This document shows, in pieces, positions 7,646-17,162 of a stretch of DNA of 64,000 nucleotides. The stretch's first letter is position 1. Each line of letters starts with the position of its first letter. Made by a program: the position numbers and the translations under genes. The DNA is from Actinomycetota bacterium. GTDB taxonomy: Bacteria > Actinomycetota > Geothermincolia > Geothermincolales > RBG-13-55-18. The stretch covers positions 143,940-207,939 of the forward strand of contig JACIXD010000006.1 of assembly GCA_014360645.1 (NCBI GenBank), given 5' to 3'. The notes beneath the pieces were generated by a model. That model worked only from the letters and a program-made list of their open reading frames with translations, did not search any database and had not been told where the DNA came from.

Positions 7646-8939
7646 CCAGCACCTCCAGGAGCACCTTGTAGATGCGCCTGCCCACCACCTTTTGGGCGGT
7701 GAGCCGCATGCCCTCGAAGGTCACCGACTCCCCCTGCTTGGGGATCTTTCCCATGAGGTTGTAGATCAGTCCGCCCAGGGTGTCCCACTGGTGCGCCGGC
7801 AGGCAGGTTCCCAGCAGCTCGTTGATGTCGTCGATGGGGATACGTGCATCGAAGATGTACCTGCCGTCGCCGAGGCTCTCGTAGAGCTCCATGGCGCTGT
7901 CGTACTCGTCGAAGATCTCCCCCACGATCTCCTCCAGCAGGTCCTCGATGGTCACCAGCCCCGAGGTGCCTCCGTACTCGTCCAGCACGATGGCCATGTG
8001 TATGGTGAGGGTGCGCAGCTCGGTGAGGAGCTCGCTCACGCGCTTGGTCTCGGGCACGAAATACGCCTCCCGCAGTAGGTCCCTGGGCTTGACGTCGCTC
8101 TCTCCGCGCTTGAGGTAGGGGAGCAGGTCCTTGGCGTAAAGCACCCCGGTTATATGGTCGAAATCACGGTGATAGACGGGTATGCGCGAGAATCCCGTGC
8201 GCATGATCACCTCCAGGGCTTCTTCCAGGTTGGCGTCGTCTTCCAGCATCACCATGTCCGTGCGCGGGATCATCACCTCGCGGACCAGGGTGTCGCCGAA
8301 ATCGAAGATGGAATGGATGAGCTTCTTCTCCTCTTCCTCGATGACGTCCTGCTCCTCCGCCGCGGAGACCAGGGCCTTGATGTCCCCCTCGGTCACGAAG
8401 GGCCCTTCTTTTATGGTCTTGCCCCCGAACATGCGAATGACCCCGTTGGAGAGCATGATCAGCAGTCGCACCAGGGGATAGAAGAGCCCGGAAAGGGCTT
8501 TGATCACGGGCGCCACCGCCAGGGCCACCCTCTCGGGGTGGTTGGTGGCGTAGGTCTTGGGCGCCATCTCCGAGAAGATGAAGATGAAAAAGGTCATGGC
8601 GCCGGTGGCGATGGCGGCGGCCAGCGGGAGCTCGAAGGCCAGGGCCAGGCCGGTGGCGATGGCCGACGCGCCCACCTGCACCAGCAGGGTGAGCATGAGG
8701 ATGGTGGAGAGGAAGCGGTTCGGCTGCTCCAGCAGACCTTCCAGGACCTGCGCCCTCCGGCTTCCCTCCTCGGCCAGGGAACGGACGCGGAATCGGTTCA
8801 CGCTCACCAGCGAGATCTCGGAGGCCGCCAGGAAGGCGGACGCACCGAGCAATCCGACCAGAGCCGTCAGCCTCCAGGCGATCTCGCCGCCGCTCACCGC
8901 CGCAGCCGCCGCGGGTCCGCCCGTCATCATCCCCGTCAT
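7620..8939 (-). CDS. CNNM/CorC-type membrane transporter with CBS pair (hemolysin family)
   Basis: Protein of 439 residues. The N-terminal CNNM (DUF21) domain has about four membrane helices and the signature [19 protein letters not shown] and [17 protein letters not shown]. It is followed by two CBS domains ([15 protein letters not shown]...; [25 protein letters not shown]) and a C-terminal CorC_HlyC domain from about residue 355. Family members are linked to Mg2+ or Co2+ efflux; substrate is inferred only. The start overlaps the ybeY stop by 4 bases (ATGA), so translation is probably coupled. Confidence 0.92.
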   Translation of the reverse strand: MTGMMTGGPAAAAAVSGGEIAWRLTALVGLLGASAFLAASEISLVSVNRFRVRSLAEEGSRRAQVLEGLLEQPNRFLSTILMLTLLVQVGASAIATGLALAFELPLAAAIATGAMTFFIFIFSEMAPKTYATNHPERVALAVAPVIKALSGLFYPLVRLLIMLSNGVIRMFGGKTIKEGPFVTEGDIKALVSAAEEQDVIEEEEKKLIHSIFDFGDTLVREVMIPRTDMVMLEDDANLEEALEVIMRTGFSRIPVYHRDFDHITGVLYAKDLLPYLKRGESDVKPRDLLREAYFVPETKRVSELLTELRTLTIHMAIVLDEYGGTSGLVTIEDLLEEIVGEIFDEYDSAMELYESLGDGRYIFDARIPIDDINELLGTCLPAHQWDTLGGLIYNLMGKIPKQGESVTFEGMRLTAQKVVGRRIYKVLLEVLDGEQSVGG

Positions 8940-9370
8940 CCTGCCCCTCCGGCGAGGCGCAGGATCTCCCGCTGCCTCCTGTCCATGCGTCCGGCACCCT
9001 CCTCGTCTCCGTCCTCGTATCCCAGCAGATGAAGCACACCGTGCACCGCCACGAAGGCCAGCGCCTCCCCGCTCTCCACGCCGTATTCCTCTCGCCAGGC
9101 GTCCACCGCCGCGGGGCAGATGGCGATGTCGCCCAGGATGAACCCCTCCCCGCTCTCCTCGCGCATGGGGAAGGCGAGCACGTCGGTGGCGCCCTCCCTG
9201 CCTGTGTAGCGGCGGTTGAGCGCCGCCATCTCCTCCTCGGCCAGCAGGGCGATGGAGAGCACGGCGTCGCGCCGGGCTCCCTCCGCCCGCAGCGCCCTGC
9301 GGCAGGCTCTCCTCAACTCCTCGACCGCCCTCTCCCCCAGCCCGGCCTCGTCCCTGACCTCGATCCTCAA
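8936..9370 (-). CDS. ybeY: Endoribonuclease YbeY, with an altered zinc-binding motif
   Basis: Zinc-dependent rRNA maturation and quality-control endoribonuclease. Family features present are LNRRYTGREGATDVLAFP, GFILGDIAIC and AFVAVHGVLHLLGYEDGDEE. The expected metal motif is H-x3-H-x5-H. Here H110 and H114 are present, but the third position (120) is Asp, within GYEDGD instead of GYDH. Length (144) is normal. The gene overlaps its upstream and downstream neighbours by 4 bases each. Whether Asp can complete the site is unknown. Confidence 0.88.
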   Translation of the reverse strand: MRIEVRDEAGLGERAVEELRRACRRALRAEGARRDAVLSIALLAEEEMAALNRRYTGREGATDVLAFPMREESGEGFILGDIAICPAAVDAWREEYGVESGEALAFVAVHGVLHLLGYEDGDEEGAGRMDRRQREILRLAGGAG

Positions 9371-11463
9371 AAAGCGCCCTCCCTCTTTACGAGCACCGGG
9401 TATTCCACGCGCTCATGGTACATTCCGGAAAGGATGCGGGTGAAGGCCAGGGCTATCCGCTCCAGGTCGCCCAGGGTGAGGTTGGATTCCGCCAGCTGCC
9501 CGTCCCGCAGCCTCTCCTCTATGATGTCCCTGGCGGCCTGTTCCAGCTTGACGGCGCTCGGCTTGCCCAGCGCCTTGGCCGAAGCCTCAACCGCGTCCGC
9601 GAGCATCACCAGCGCCGCCTCCTTGCTGCGCGGCCGCTCACCGGGATAGCGGAACCTGCTCTCGCTCACCCCCTCCGTCCCCTCCTCAAGGGCCCGCGCA
9701 TAGAAATAACGGATGAGGGTGGTGCCGTGATGCTGCCTGATGATGTCGATTATCTCGCGGGGAAGCCTGTGCTTCCTGGCCAGCTCCACCCCTTCCCGGA
9801 CGTGAGAGGAGATGACCAGGGCGCTGAGGTTGGGTTTGATGCGATCATGGCCGTTGAAGCCGCGGGGCTGGTTTTCGACGAAGAAGGCGGAGCGCTTTAT
9901 CTTTCCGATGTCGTGATAATAAGCACCCACCCTCGCGAGCAGGGCATCGGCTCCGATCTCCTGGGCCGCCGCCGCCGCCAGGTTGCCCACCACCACGCTG
10001 TGGCTGTAGGTTCCCGGCGCCTTGGAGATGAGCTCCTTCATGAGGGGCTGGTCCGGTGAGGCCAGCTCCAGGAGGTGCATGGGGGTGACCATCCCCGATA
10101 ACCGCTCCAGCACCGGGATGGATCCCAGGACCAAGAGCCCGGAGAGCACCCCGTTCCCCAATCCCGCCAGCCCTGCCAGGGGCAGCACGCGCAGCTCCCT
10201 GGTCATGGCGGAGGTGATCATGGCCGCCGCGGCCGTCGCCAGCGAGACCTCCGCCGCGGCGCGCATGAGGTCCTCACGCGTGCGCACCCCGCGCACCAGC
10301 ATCATCCCCGCCATCCCCCCTAGCATGGCCGCCACGGTGAGGTTCAGGTTTCCCTTCAGCACCAGGGCGGTGACCACGCTCCCCACTCCGACCAGGAAGA
10401 GGGAAGTGAGGCGGTCGAAGAGGATGGCCGACAGCATGCCCACCAGGGCCAGGGGGACGAGGTAGCCCCATATCTGGTTCTCGTCCGCGAACACGGCGAA
10501 GATGCGCGCCAGCGCGAAGAAGACCAGAAAGACCAGGCATACGGTGGCGGCGAGGCGCCAGTCGGCGGCGATATCCCGCTGGAACACCGCGAAGAAGTAC
10601 AACGACATGGCATAGAGAAAGAGGACCATCAGGGTCATTCCCAGCACCTGCTGATAGGTGCCCACGGGCGAAAGCGCTCCCACCTCGTTGAGGGCCTCGA
10701 GGATGAGGGGGGTGATGATGTCTCCCTTGCCCACGATGCGCTGGCCGGTCTCGAAACGCACCGTCACCGGGGGCACGCCGTTCGCCGCCGCCTCCATGTC
10801 CCTTTCTATCACCGCGCGGGAATACGGGGTGTTGGTCCTCAGCAGCGCCGCGGCCAGCTCCGCCGCCGCCTGTGAGGCAACCCCGCCAAGATGGGTGGAC
10901 TCCTTTCCCGACCGTATCTCCTCACGCGCTTCCTGCAGCGCATCGGGGGCCACGGGCTTCTCCATGGCCGAGGCGAGCTGGTTGGCCACCGCGGTGTAGA
11001 ATGATGCCGCCTCCTCCTCGTCAAGGGAGAGGATGGTCCTCAGGGTGTCCTCGCCCAGGTCTTTGCCTCCCCGCTGGCGCAGGGTTTCCACCTGCGCGGA
11101 GATGGCTCCCCCCTCCCGGGCCACGCTCCGCGAGAGATCGAGAAATCCCTCCAGCTCCTCCAATGCCTGCGCCTGTGCCTGGGGGTTGATGAAGAGGTCC
11201 GCTATCCTTCGCCTCTCGTTCTCGCGCGCACGTTCCGTCTCCGCTGCGTCCTCCACCTCGAAGCTGCGCGGGGAGATGACCGTCTCCGTGCTCGGCTTCC
11301 CCACCTCGAAGCGGAAGGAGCGCGGCACATATTCCAGAACGAGCACGGAAACGACCACGCACAGGAGGAGCAGGGAGATGAGGAGGGGCTGCCTCTTCCC
11401 GACCCGCCGCCACAGGGCCCCCAACCGGGACCCTTTTCGTATTGGTCCTTCTTTATCGTCCAT
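9367..11463 (-). CDS. pgpH: PgpH-type seven-transmembrane HD phosphohydrolase (likely c-di-AMP phosphodiesterase)
   Basis: Protein of 698 residues: an N-terminal helix (about 28-47), a long extracytoplasmic 7TMR-HDED domain (about 50-265), a seven-helix membrane block (about 270-450), and a cytoplasmic HD domain. The HD domain has TYSHSVVVGNLAAAAA, YYHDIGKIKRSAFFVENQ and ISSHVREGVELA, with RQHHGTTLIRYFY further on. This architecture matches PgpH, which degrades c-di-AMP. A perfect TATAAT (11478-11483, minus) stands just upstream without a clear -35. No c-di-AMP cyclase is in the window. Confidence 0.92.
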   Translation of the reverse strand: MDDKEGPIRKGSRLGALWRRVGKRQPLLISLLLLCVVVSVLVLEYVPRSFRFEVGKPSTETVISPRSFEVEDAAETERARENERRRIADLFINPQAQAQALEELEGFLDLSRSVAREGGAISAQVETLRQRGGKDLGEDTLRTILSLDEEEAASFYTAVANQLASAMEKPVAPDALQEAREEIRSGKESTHLGGVASQAAAELAAALLRTNTPYSRAVIERDMEAAANGVPPVTVRFETGQRIVGKGDIITPLILEALNEVGALSPVGTYQQVLGMTLMVLFLYAMSLYFFAVFQRDIAADWRLAATVCLVFLVFFALARIFAVFADENQIWGYLVPLALVGMLSAILFDRLTSLFLVGVGSVVTALVLKGNLNLTVAAMLGGMAGMMLVRGVRTREDLMRAAAEVSLATAAAAMITSAMTRELRVLPLAGLAGLGNGVLSGLLVLGSIPVLERLSGMVTPMHLLELASPDQPLMKELISKAPGTYSHSVVVGNLAAAAAQEIGADALLARVGAYYHDIGKIKRSAFFVENQPRGFNGHDRIKPNLSALVISSHVREGVELARKHRLPREIIDIIRQHHGTTLIRYFYARALEEGTEGVSESRFRYPGERPRSKEAALVMLADAVEASAKALGKPSAVKLEQAARDIIEERLRDGQLAESNLTLGDLERIALAFTRILSGMYHERVEYPVLVKREGAF

Positions 11464-11509
11464 CTTCTCTATACCGGATTATACAGGGTTTCAGCGCCGG
11501 CGGGCGCGC

Positions 11510-12472
<963 letters not shown>

Positions 12473-12539
12473 CAGTATCTTGAGCTCGCTCTGCCTGCTC
12501 TCCTCCGTCTCCTTTCCTCCTTTCCCTGCCCGTGCCCGC

Positions 12540-12884
12540 CTAGCCCGGAGGCCAGGACATCATCCTCCCGCCCAGAAGATGGAAATGCAGGTGGGGGACC
12601 TCCTGCCCCGCCGCCTTTCCGGCGTTGGTGACCACGCGTACCCCGCTGGAGTCGATATCCTCGTCCTCGGAGAGGCGCGCCACCGCCTCGAAGACGCTCG
12701 CCAGCAGCTTGCCGTCTCGCGCCGCGGGCTCCAGCGCCGAGGAGATGTGCTTCCGCGAGACCACCAGGAGGTGCACGGGCGCCTGGGGATTGATATCGCG
12801 GAAGGCGACCACCTCCTCGTCCTCGTACAGGATCTCCGCGGGCATCTCGCCTGCCACTATCCTGCAGAATACGCATTCCTCCAT
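12540..12884 (-). CDS. HIT family (HINT-type) purine nucleoside phosphoramidase
   Basis: Protein of 114 residues with ECVFCRIVAGEMPAEILYEDEEVVAF at the start and the histidine triad HLHFHLLGG near the end (QEVPHLHFHLLGGRMM). Length and sequence match the bacterial HinT branch, which hydrolyses AMP-linked phosphoramidates. It lies 25 bases after mtaB and 31 bases before the probable phoH start. A second, larger HIT gene is at 60166-60717. Confidence 0.94.
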   Translation of the reverse strand: MEECVFCRIVAGEMPAEILYEDEEVVAFRDINPQAPVHLLVVSRKHISSALEPAARDGKLLASVFEAVARLSEDEDIDSSGVRVVTNAGKAAGQEVPHLHFHLLGGRMMSWPPG

Positions 12885-12909
12885 GGCTCCCCCTCTCCTG
12901 TTCCCCCGC

Positions 12910-14196
12910 CTACACCGACCCGTCTTCCCGCGGCAGCGGCCTCATGAGGGCCACCCCCTTCCACAGGCCGGCGATCTCCACCGGGATTATTTTACCAGCC
13001 TCCGCCTCCGGGGGCGGCTCCCGCAGGGCGCCCTTGATGTAGTCCTCGGTGGTTCCCCAGGCGGTCCTCCCGTCCCTTCCGCAGGTTATCCTCTCCACCA
13101 GCAGGCCTCGCCCCTGCCCGCGACGTTCCTCGACGTAGGAGCAACGCCATCTCTCCGCCAGCGCGCGCAGGGCGGCGGACCGCCTCTCTGCCTCCGCCGG
13201 CTCCACGGCGTCACCCCGGTCCCAGGCCTTGGTGCCGGGACGGGGCGAGAAGCGGAAGACGTGCACGCGGGCCGGCCGCAGCCTCTCCAGGGTCCTCACC
13301 GTGTTTTCGAAAGCGGCCTCCCCCTCGCCCGGATAGCCCACCATCACCTCGGTGGTGATGGCCAGCGCGGGCCAGGCGCGGCGCATCTCTCCCGCCGCCT
13401 CCAGGAAATCCTCAGGGGTATATCCCCTGCCCATGTCGCGCAGTATGCCCTCGTCTCCGCTCTGCAGCGGCAGGTGCAGGTGCGGGCACAGGCGGGGCAT
13501 GGCCGACCATTCCCGCACCCACCGCGGTCGCAGGTCCTCGAGCTCCAGGGAGCTCAAGCGCAGCCGGAAGCCCTCGCCGGATCCCAGCACCTCCCGCACC
13601 AGCGAGGCCAGGTCGTAGCCCGGGCCGTGGCCGTACCGCCCCAGGTTTACCCCGCAGAGGACCACCTCCTCGCAGCCCCTGACCCTCCAGCGCGCCACCA
13701 TCTCCACGACCGACCGGGGGGGAACCGATACCTCCTCCCCACGGGCGCGGGGGACGATGCAGTAGGAGCATCCGCGCTCGCAGCCGTCCTGCACCTTGAC
13801 GAAGCCGCGGGTGCGTCGCGTGGGCCTTGTCCGCCCCACGCCCGCGTCCCCGGCGGGAGGGAGCAGGGCGATGATCTCCTCCGCCCAGCCCCGCTTGCGC
13901 GCGTTGGGGAGCACCGCCACCACCCCCGGCGACCTCCCGACGGTCTCGGGCTCTATCTCCGCGTAACAGCCCGCCGCCACTATCCTCTCCGCGCCCTCCC
14001 TCCACAGGCGGCGCAGCAACTTCCTGCTCTTGCGGTCGCTCTCCGCCGTCACCGTGCAGGTGTTCACCACGCAAAGGTCCGCCAGCGCGGGGTCCTCCAC
14101 CACTTCGTGCCCCGCCTCCGCCAGCAGCAGCCTCAGCTCCTCGCTCTCCGCCTGGTTGACCTTGCAGCCCAGGGTGAACACCGCCACCTTGGCCAT
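12910..14196 (-). CDS. mtaB: tRNA t6A37 methylthiotransferase MtaB
   Basis: Radical-SAM methylthiotransferase that converts t6A to ms2t6A at position 37 of tRNA. It begins MAKVAVFTLGCKVNQAESEE, which is typical of MtaB. The N-terminal UPF0004 cysteines are C11, C47 (NTCTVT) and C77 (GCYAE); the radical-SAM CxxxCxxC is at C139, C143 and C146 in DGCERGCSYCIVPRARG. A TRAM-like C-terminus follows. Start ATG 14196 is preceded by GAGGTGGG; the longer frame to 14622 overlaps rsmE and is not real. Confidence 0.93.
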   Translation of the reverse strand: MAKVAVFTLGCKVNQAESEELRLLLAEAGHEVVEDPALADLCVVNTCTVTAESDRKSRKLLRRLWREGAERIVAAGCYAEIEPETVGRSPGVVAVLPNARKRGWAEEIIALLPPAGDAGVGRTRPTRRTRGFVKVQDGCERGCSYCIVPRARGEEVSVPPRSVVEMVARWRVRGCEEVVLCGVNLGRYGHGPGYDLASLVREVLGSGEGFRLRLSSLELEDLRPRWVREWSAMPRLCPHLHLPLQSGDEGILRDMGRGYTPEDFLEAAGEMRRAWPALAITTEVMVGYPGEGEAAFENTVRTLERLRPARVHVFRFSPRPGTKAWDRGDAVEPAEAERRSAALRALAERWRCSYVEERRGQGRGLLVERITCGRDGRTAWGTTEDYIKGALREPPPEAEAGKIIPVEIAGLWKGVALMRPLPREDGSV

Positions 14197-14204
14197 ATCC
14201 CACC

Positions 14205-14933
14205 TCACAGCAGCCCGCACGCGCACCTCGCCGCCGCCACCAGGACCATCCCCGCGTACTCGGCGCGCAGTACGTACGGCCCCAGGCTGACCGGCCGCGC
14301 GCCGCGCGCGCGCAGCTCGTCCCTCTCCGTGTCCTCGAATCCCCCCTCGGGACCCACGACCAGCGCCACCTCCCCCCATCCCGTCCCTTCCAACGCCTCC
14401 GCCGGCCTCTCCCCTCCCTGCTCGTCGGCGAAGAGGACGCGGTCGAAAGACGACAGGGACCCCAGCATCTCCTCCCACGGCAGGGGATGGAAGACCTCCG
14501 GCAGGTAGAGCCTTCCCGCCACCCGTGACGACTGCAGGCATATGGCGCGCCAGCGCTCGACCCTGCGTTCCGTCTCCTCGCTCAGGGCGCGGGAACGCCG
14601 GCAGGCAAAGGGAGCGACGCACGAGACCCCCAGCTCAGCCGCCGCTTCCACGACCAGGTCCATCCTGGCTCCCTTGAGCAGTGCCTGGAAGAGATGGAGG
14701 CGCGGCCGCTCCTCCTCCTCTCGCCACCTCTCCGTGACCTCGAGGTCGGTCGCCTCGCGCCCGATGCCGACGATCAAGGCCCTCGCCGTGCCGCCGCATC
14801 CGTCTTGGATGCGCACCTCGTCCCCCACCTTCGCCCTCAGCACACGGCTCAGGTGATGGTGATCCGCGCCGGAGAGGACCACGCGCTCCCGGGTCAGGTC
14901 CCGCGCGGTCACGAAGAACCTCGGGATGGTCAA
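14205..14933 (-). CDS. rsmE: 16S rRNA (uracil1498-N3)-methyltransferase RsmE
   Basis: SPOUT methyltransferase of 242 residues. N-terminal PUA-like part: PRFFVTARDL and DHHHLSRVLRAKVGDEV. SPOUT part: LFQALLKGARMDLVVEAAAELG, FACRRSRAL, LVVGPEGGFEDTE, and SLGPYVLRAEYAG at the knot. Start TTG 14933 overlaps the dnaJ stop codon (TTGA), which is the translational-coupling arrangement seen repeatedly in this cluster. Confidence 0.93.
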   Translation of the reverse strand: MTIPRFFVTARDLTRERVVLSGADHHHLSRVLRAKVGDEVRIQDGCGGTARALIVGIGREATDLEVTERWREEEERPRLHLFQALLKGARMDLVVEAAAELGVSCVAPFACRRSRALSEETERRVERWRAICLQSSRVAGRLYLPEVFHPLPWEEMLGSLSSFDRVLFADEQGGERPAEALEGTGWGEVALVVGPEGGFEDTERDELRARGARPVSLGPYVLRAEYAGMVLVAAARCACGLL

Positions 14934-16042
14934 GCCTTCTGCCTCACTGCCTTGCGGAGGCGCTCCATGACCCCGGGCGCCTCCTCGTCGCGTGAGCGCT
15001 GGCGCTGGAACTCGCGCAGGAGGCGCTTCTGTTCCGCCGTCAGCCTCCGTGGGATCCTCACCTCCAGGGTCAGATAGAGGTCGCCGCGGGCGCGGGAATG
15101 CACCTCGGGCATCCCCCTCCCGCGCAGCCGGAAGGAGTCGCCGGGCTGGCTGCCGGGGGGCACGTGCAGCTTTTCCTCGCCGTCCAGGGTGGGGATATCC
15201 ACCTCCGCCCCCAGGGCCGCCTCCACCATGTCCACGCTCACCACCGCGTGCAGGTCGCGCCCGTGGCGCGTGAAGACGGGGTGCTCCCTCGTCCTCACCT
15301 CCACGAAGAGGTCTCCGGGAGGCCCGCCCAGCTGCCCCGCCTCGCCCCTTCCGCTCATGCGGATACGGTCGCCATCCTCCACGCCCGCCGGGATCTCCAC
15401 CTCCACCCGGTCGAGTATCTCCCTTATCCCTCTTCCCGCACAGCCGCCGCAGGGATGGGTGTTGATCTCCCCGCTGCCCCCGCAGCGCCGGCAGGTGGTG
15501 GTGGAGGTGAAGGTGCCGAAGGCGCTGCGCCGGGTGCGGGTGAAGCGCCCCTCTCCCCCGCAGTCCGGGCAGAGGTCGTGCCCGAATCCCTTTTCCAGCC
15601 CCGAGCCCCCGCACTCCGGGCAGCTCTCGTGCCGGGGCACCTCTATCTCGCGTCGCGCTCCGCTGTAAGCCTCTTCCAGCTCTATCTCCACCACCGCCAG
15701 GAGGTCGCTGCCCCGACGGGGTGAGGCGGTGCGGGCACGCCCCTGGCCGCCTCCGAAGAAGAGGTTGAAGATATCCCCGAAGGGACTGCCGAATCCCTCG
15801 AAGCCCCGTTCGAAGGGGGACGCGGCGATCCCCGTCTCCCCGAAGAGGTCGTAGCGGTGCCTTTTCTCCGGGTCGCCCAGCACCTCGTAGGCCTCGTTTA
15901 TCTCCTTGAAGCGCTCCTCGCTCTCGCGGTCGCCTCCCGCCACGTCGGGATGGTAGCGACGCGCCAGCCGTCGGTACGCCCTTTTTATCTGTTCCTGGTC
16001 GGCATCCCTGGCGACACCGAGTATGGCGTAGTAATCCTTCAT
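14930..16042 (-). CDS. dnaJ: Chaperone protein DnaJ
   Basis: Hsp40 co-chaperone of DnaK. The J domain has HPD at 31-33. A Gly/Phe-rich segment (ERGFEGFGSPFGDIFNLFFGG) follows. Four zinc-finger motifs are present: CPECGGSG, CPDCGGEG, CRRCGGSG and CGGCAGRG. The C-terminal substrate-binding domain completes a 370-residue protein. It lies 18 bases after hrcA and so falls under the same CIRCE control. dnaK and grpE are not in the window, so this is an hrcA-dnaJ operon rather than the full hrcA-grpE-dnaK-dnaJ set. Confidence 0.96.
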   Translation of the reverse strand: MKDYYAILGVARDADQEQIKRAYRRLARRYHPDVAGGDRESEERFKEINEAYEVLGDPEKRHRYDLFGETGIAASPFERGFEGFGSPFGDIFNLFFGGGQGRARTASPRRGSDLLAVVEIELEEAYSGARREIEVPRHESCPECGGSGLEKGFGHDLCPDCGGEGRFTRTRRSAFGTFTSTTTCRRCGGSGEINTHPCGGCAGRGIREILDRVEVEIPAGVEDGDRIRMSGRGEAGQLGGPPGDLFVEVRTREHPVFTRHGRDLHAVVSVDMVEAALGAEVDIPTLDGEEKLHVPPGSQPGDSFRLRGRGMPEVHSRARGDLYLTLEVRIPRRLTAEQKRLLREFQRQRSRDEEAPGVMERLRKAVRQKA

Positions 16043-16060
16043 CGTAGGGTCATCGTCCTC

Positions 16061-17095
16061 CTAGCCCCTGAGCATCTCCAGGGTGCGGCTCAGCGACTTC
16101 GCGATGAACTCCACCGTGGGTATGACGCGCGCGTAATCCATGCGCGTGGGTCCGAGCACGCTCACCGTGCCCATCATCTCGTCTCCGATGGCGTAGGGGG
16201 TGGCCACCAGGCTGAAGGACTGCAGTTCCTTGAAGGCGTTCTCGTCGCCGATGCGCACCGTGAGCTCACGCGCACGCAGGGCCTCGCTGAGGAGGTTGAA
16301 GAGGAAATACTGCTCTTCGAAATGCTTGAGCAGCGACTCGATGCGCCGCACGCCCTCCTCGTCCAGGTAGCGGAGGAGGTTCACGGTGCCTCCGACGTAG
16401 ACCTTCTCGTAGTCGTCGCGGGAGAGCATGTCCCGTATCGCCTCCAGGGCCCTGCGGGTGAGCCCGGAGAGGGGGCGTCCGCCGCCCTTCTTTTCGCCTC
16501 CGCTCTCCTCCGCGTATATCTCCTCCAGTCCCTTGCCCTGCAGTCGCCGGTTCAGGTAAGACTGCACCGCCTCCAGGTCCTCGTCCAGCTCCTCGCCGGT
16601 CACCTCTATGGCCTTCTTCTCCACCCTTCCGGTATCGGTGATGATCACCAGCAGCACCACCTCTCCCGCCAGCTTCACCACGTCGATGTGCTTGATGGTG
16701 TTGCGCCTCAGACGCGGCGCGATGATGAGGGCGGCGGTGCTGGTGAGCCGGGAGAGCAGGGAGCTGGTCTCCTGCAGCAGGCCCTCCAGCTCACGCGTCT
16801 TGTAGGAGAAGAGGGTGAGGATGGCCTGCTTCTCCTCCTCGCGCAGGCGCGTCCTCCCGCTCAGGCTGTCGACGTAGAAGCGGTATCCGAGGTGGGTGGG
16901 CACGCGTCCCGCGGAGGTGTGGGGCTGGTAGAGGTATCCCATGCCCTCCAGCTTGCTCAACTCGTTGCGGATGGTGGCCGGGCTCACCCCAAGGTTAAGG
17001 CTCTCGGCCAGGGCCTTGGAGCCGATGGGCGACCCGGTCATGATATAGCGGTGCACCACCGCCTTGAGTATCTTCTGCTGCCTTTTGTCCAGCAT
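16061..17095 (-). CDS. hrcA: Heat-inducible transcription repressor HrcA
   Basis: Represses heat-shock operons through CIRCE operators and requires GroEL for folding. Residues 1-70 form a winged helix (LDKRQQKILKAVVHRYIMTG, LGVSPATIRNELSKLEGMGY and PHTSAGRVPTHLGYRFYVD are all family hallmarks). The rest is the GAF-like dimer domain, ending in RTLEMLRG. Length is 344. ATG at 17095 directly abuts its own CIRCE element, so it is probably autoregulated. Confidence 0.95.
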   Translation of the reverse strand: MLDKRQQKILKAVVHRYIMTGSPIGSKALAESLNLGVSPATIRNELSKLEGMGYLYQPHTSAGRVPTHLGYRFYVDSLSGRTRLREEEKQAILTLFSYKTRELEGLLQETSSLLSRLTSTAALIIAPRLRRNTIKHIDVVKLAGEVVLLVIITDTGRVEKKAIEVTGEELDEDLEAVQSYLNRRLQGKGLEEIYAEESGGEKKGGGRPLSGLTRRALEAIRDMLSRDDYEKVYVGGTVNLLRYLDEEGVRRIESLLKHFEEQYFLFNLLSEALRARELTVRIGDENAFKELQSFSLVATPYAIGDEMMGTVSVLGPTRMDYARVIPTVEFIAKSLSRTLEMLRG

Positions 17096-17122
17096 TTAGC
17101 ACTCTCCTCCCTCGAGTGCTAC
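17096..17122 (-). promoter_or_regulatory. CIRCE operator of the hrcA-dnaJ operon
   Basis: TTAGCACTC (17096-17104), nine bases, then GAGTGCTAC (17114-17122): the HrcA inverted repeat with one mismatch at the outermost base. The spacer read on the minus strand (GAGGGAGGA) contains the hrcA Shine-Dalgarno, and the operator ends directly at the hrcA ATG. Bound HrcA, or the hairpin in the mRNA, could block both transcription and ribosome access. Confidence 0.95.
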
Positions 17123-17134
17123 CTACATAATCAA

Positions 17135-17162
17135 ATTATCTTTCCCCGACGCCGCCCGTCAA
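17135..17162 (-). promoter_or_regulatory. hrcA promoter
   Basis: TTGACG (17157-17162) and GATAAT (17135-17140) on the minus strand with a 16-base spacer, a good vegetative-type promoter. The -35 box overlaps the hemW stop codon. The predicted start near 17128 places CIRCE just downstream of the transcription start, as expected for HrcA repression. Confidence 0.75.

Noticed and set aside
12910-14622. Longer forms of mtaB, dapB, yggS and rpe given by extended open frames
   Set aside because: The extensions overlap upstream genes, lack family similarity, and better starts with Shine-Dalgarno sites are present downstream.
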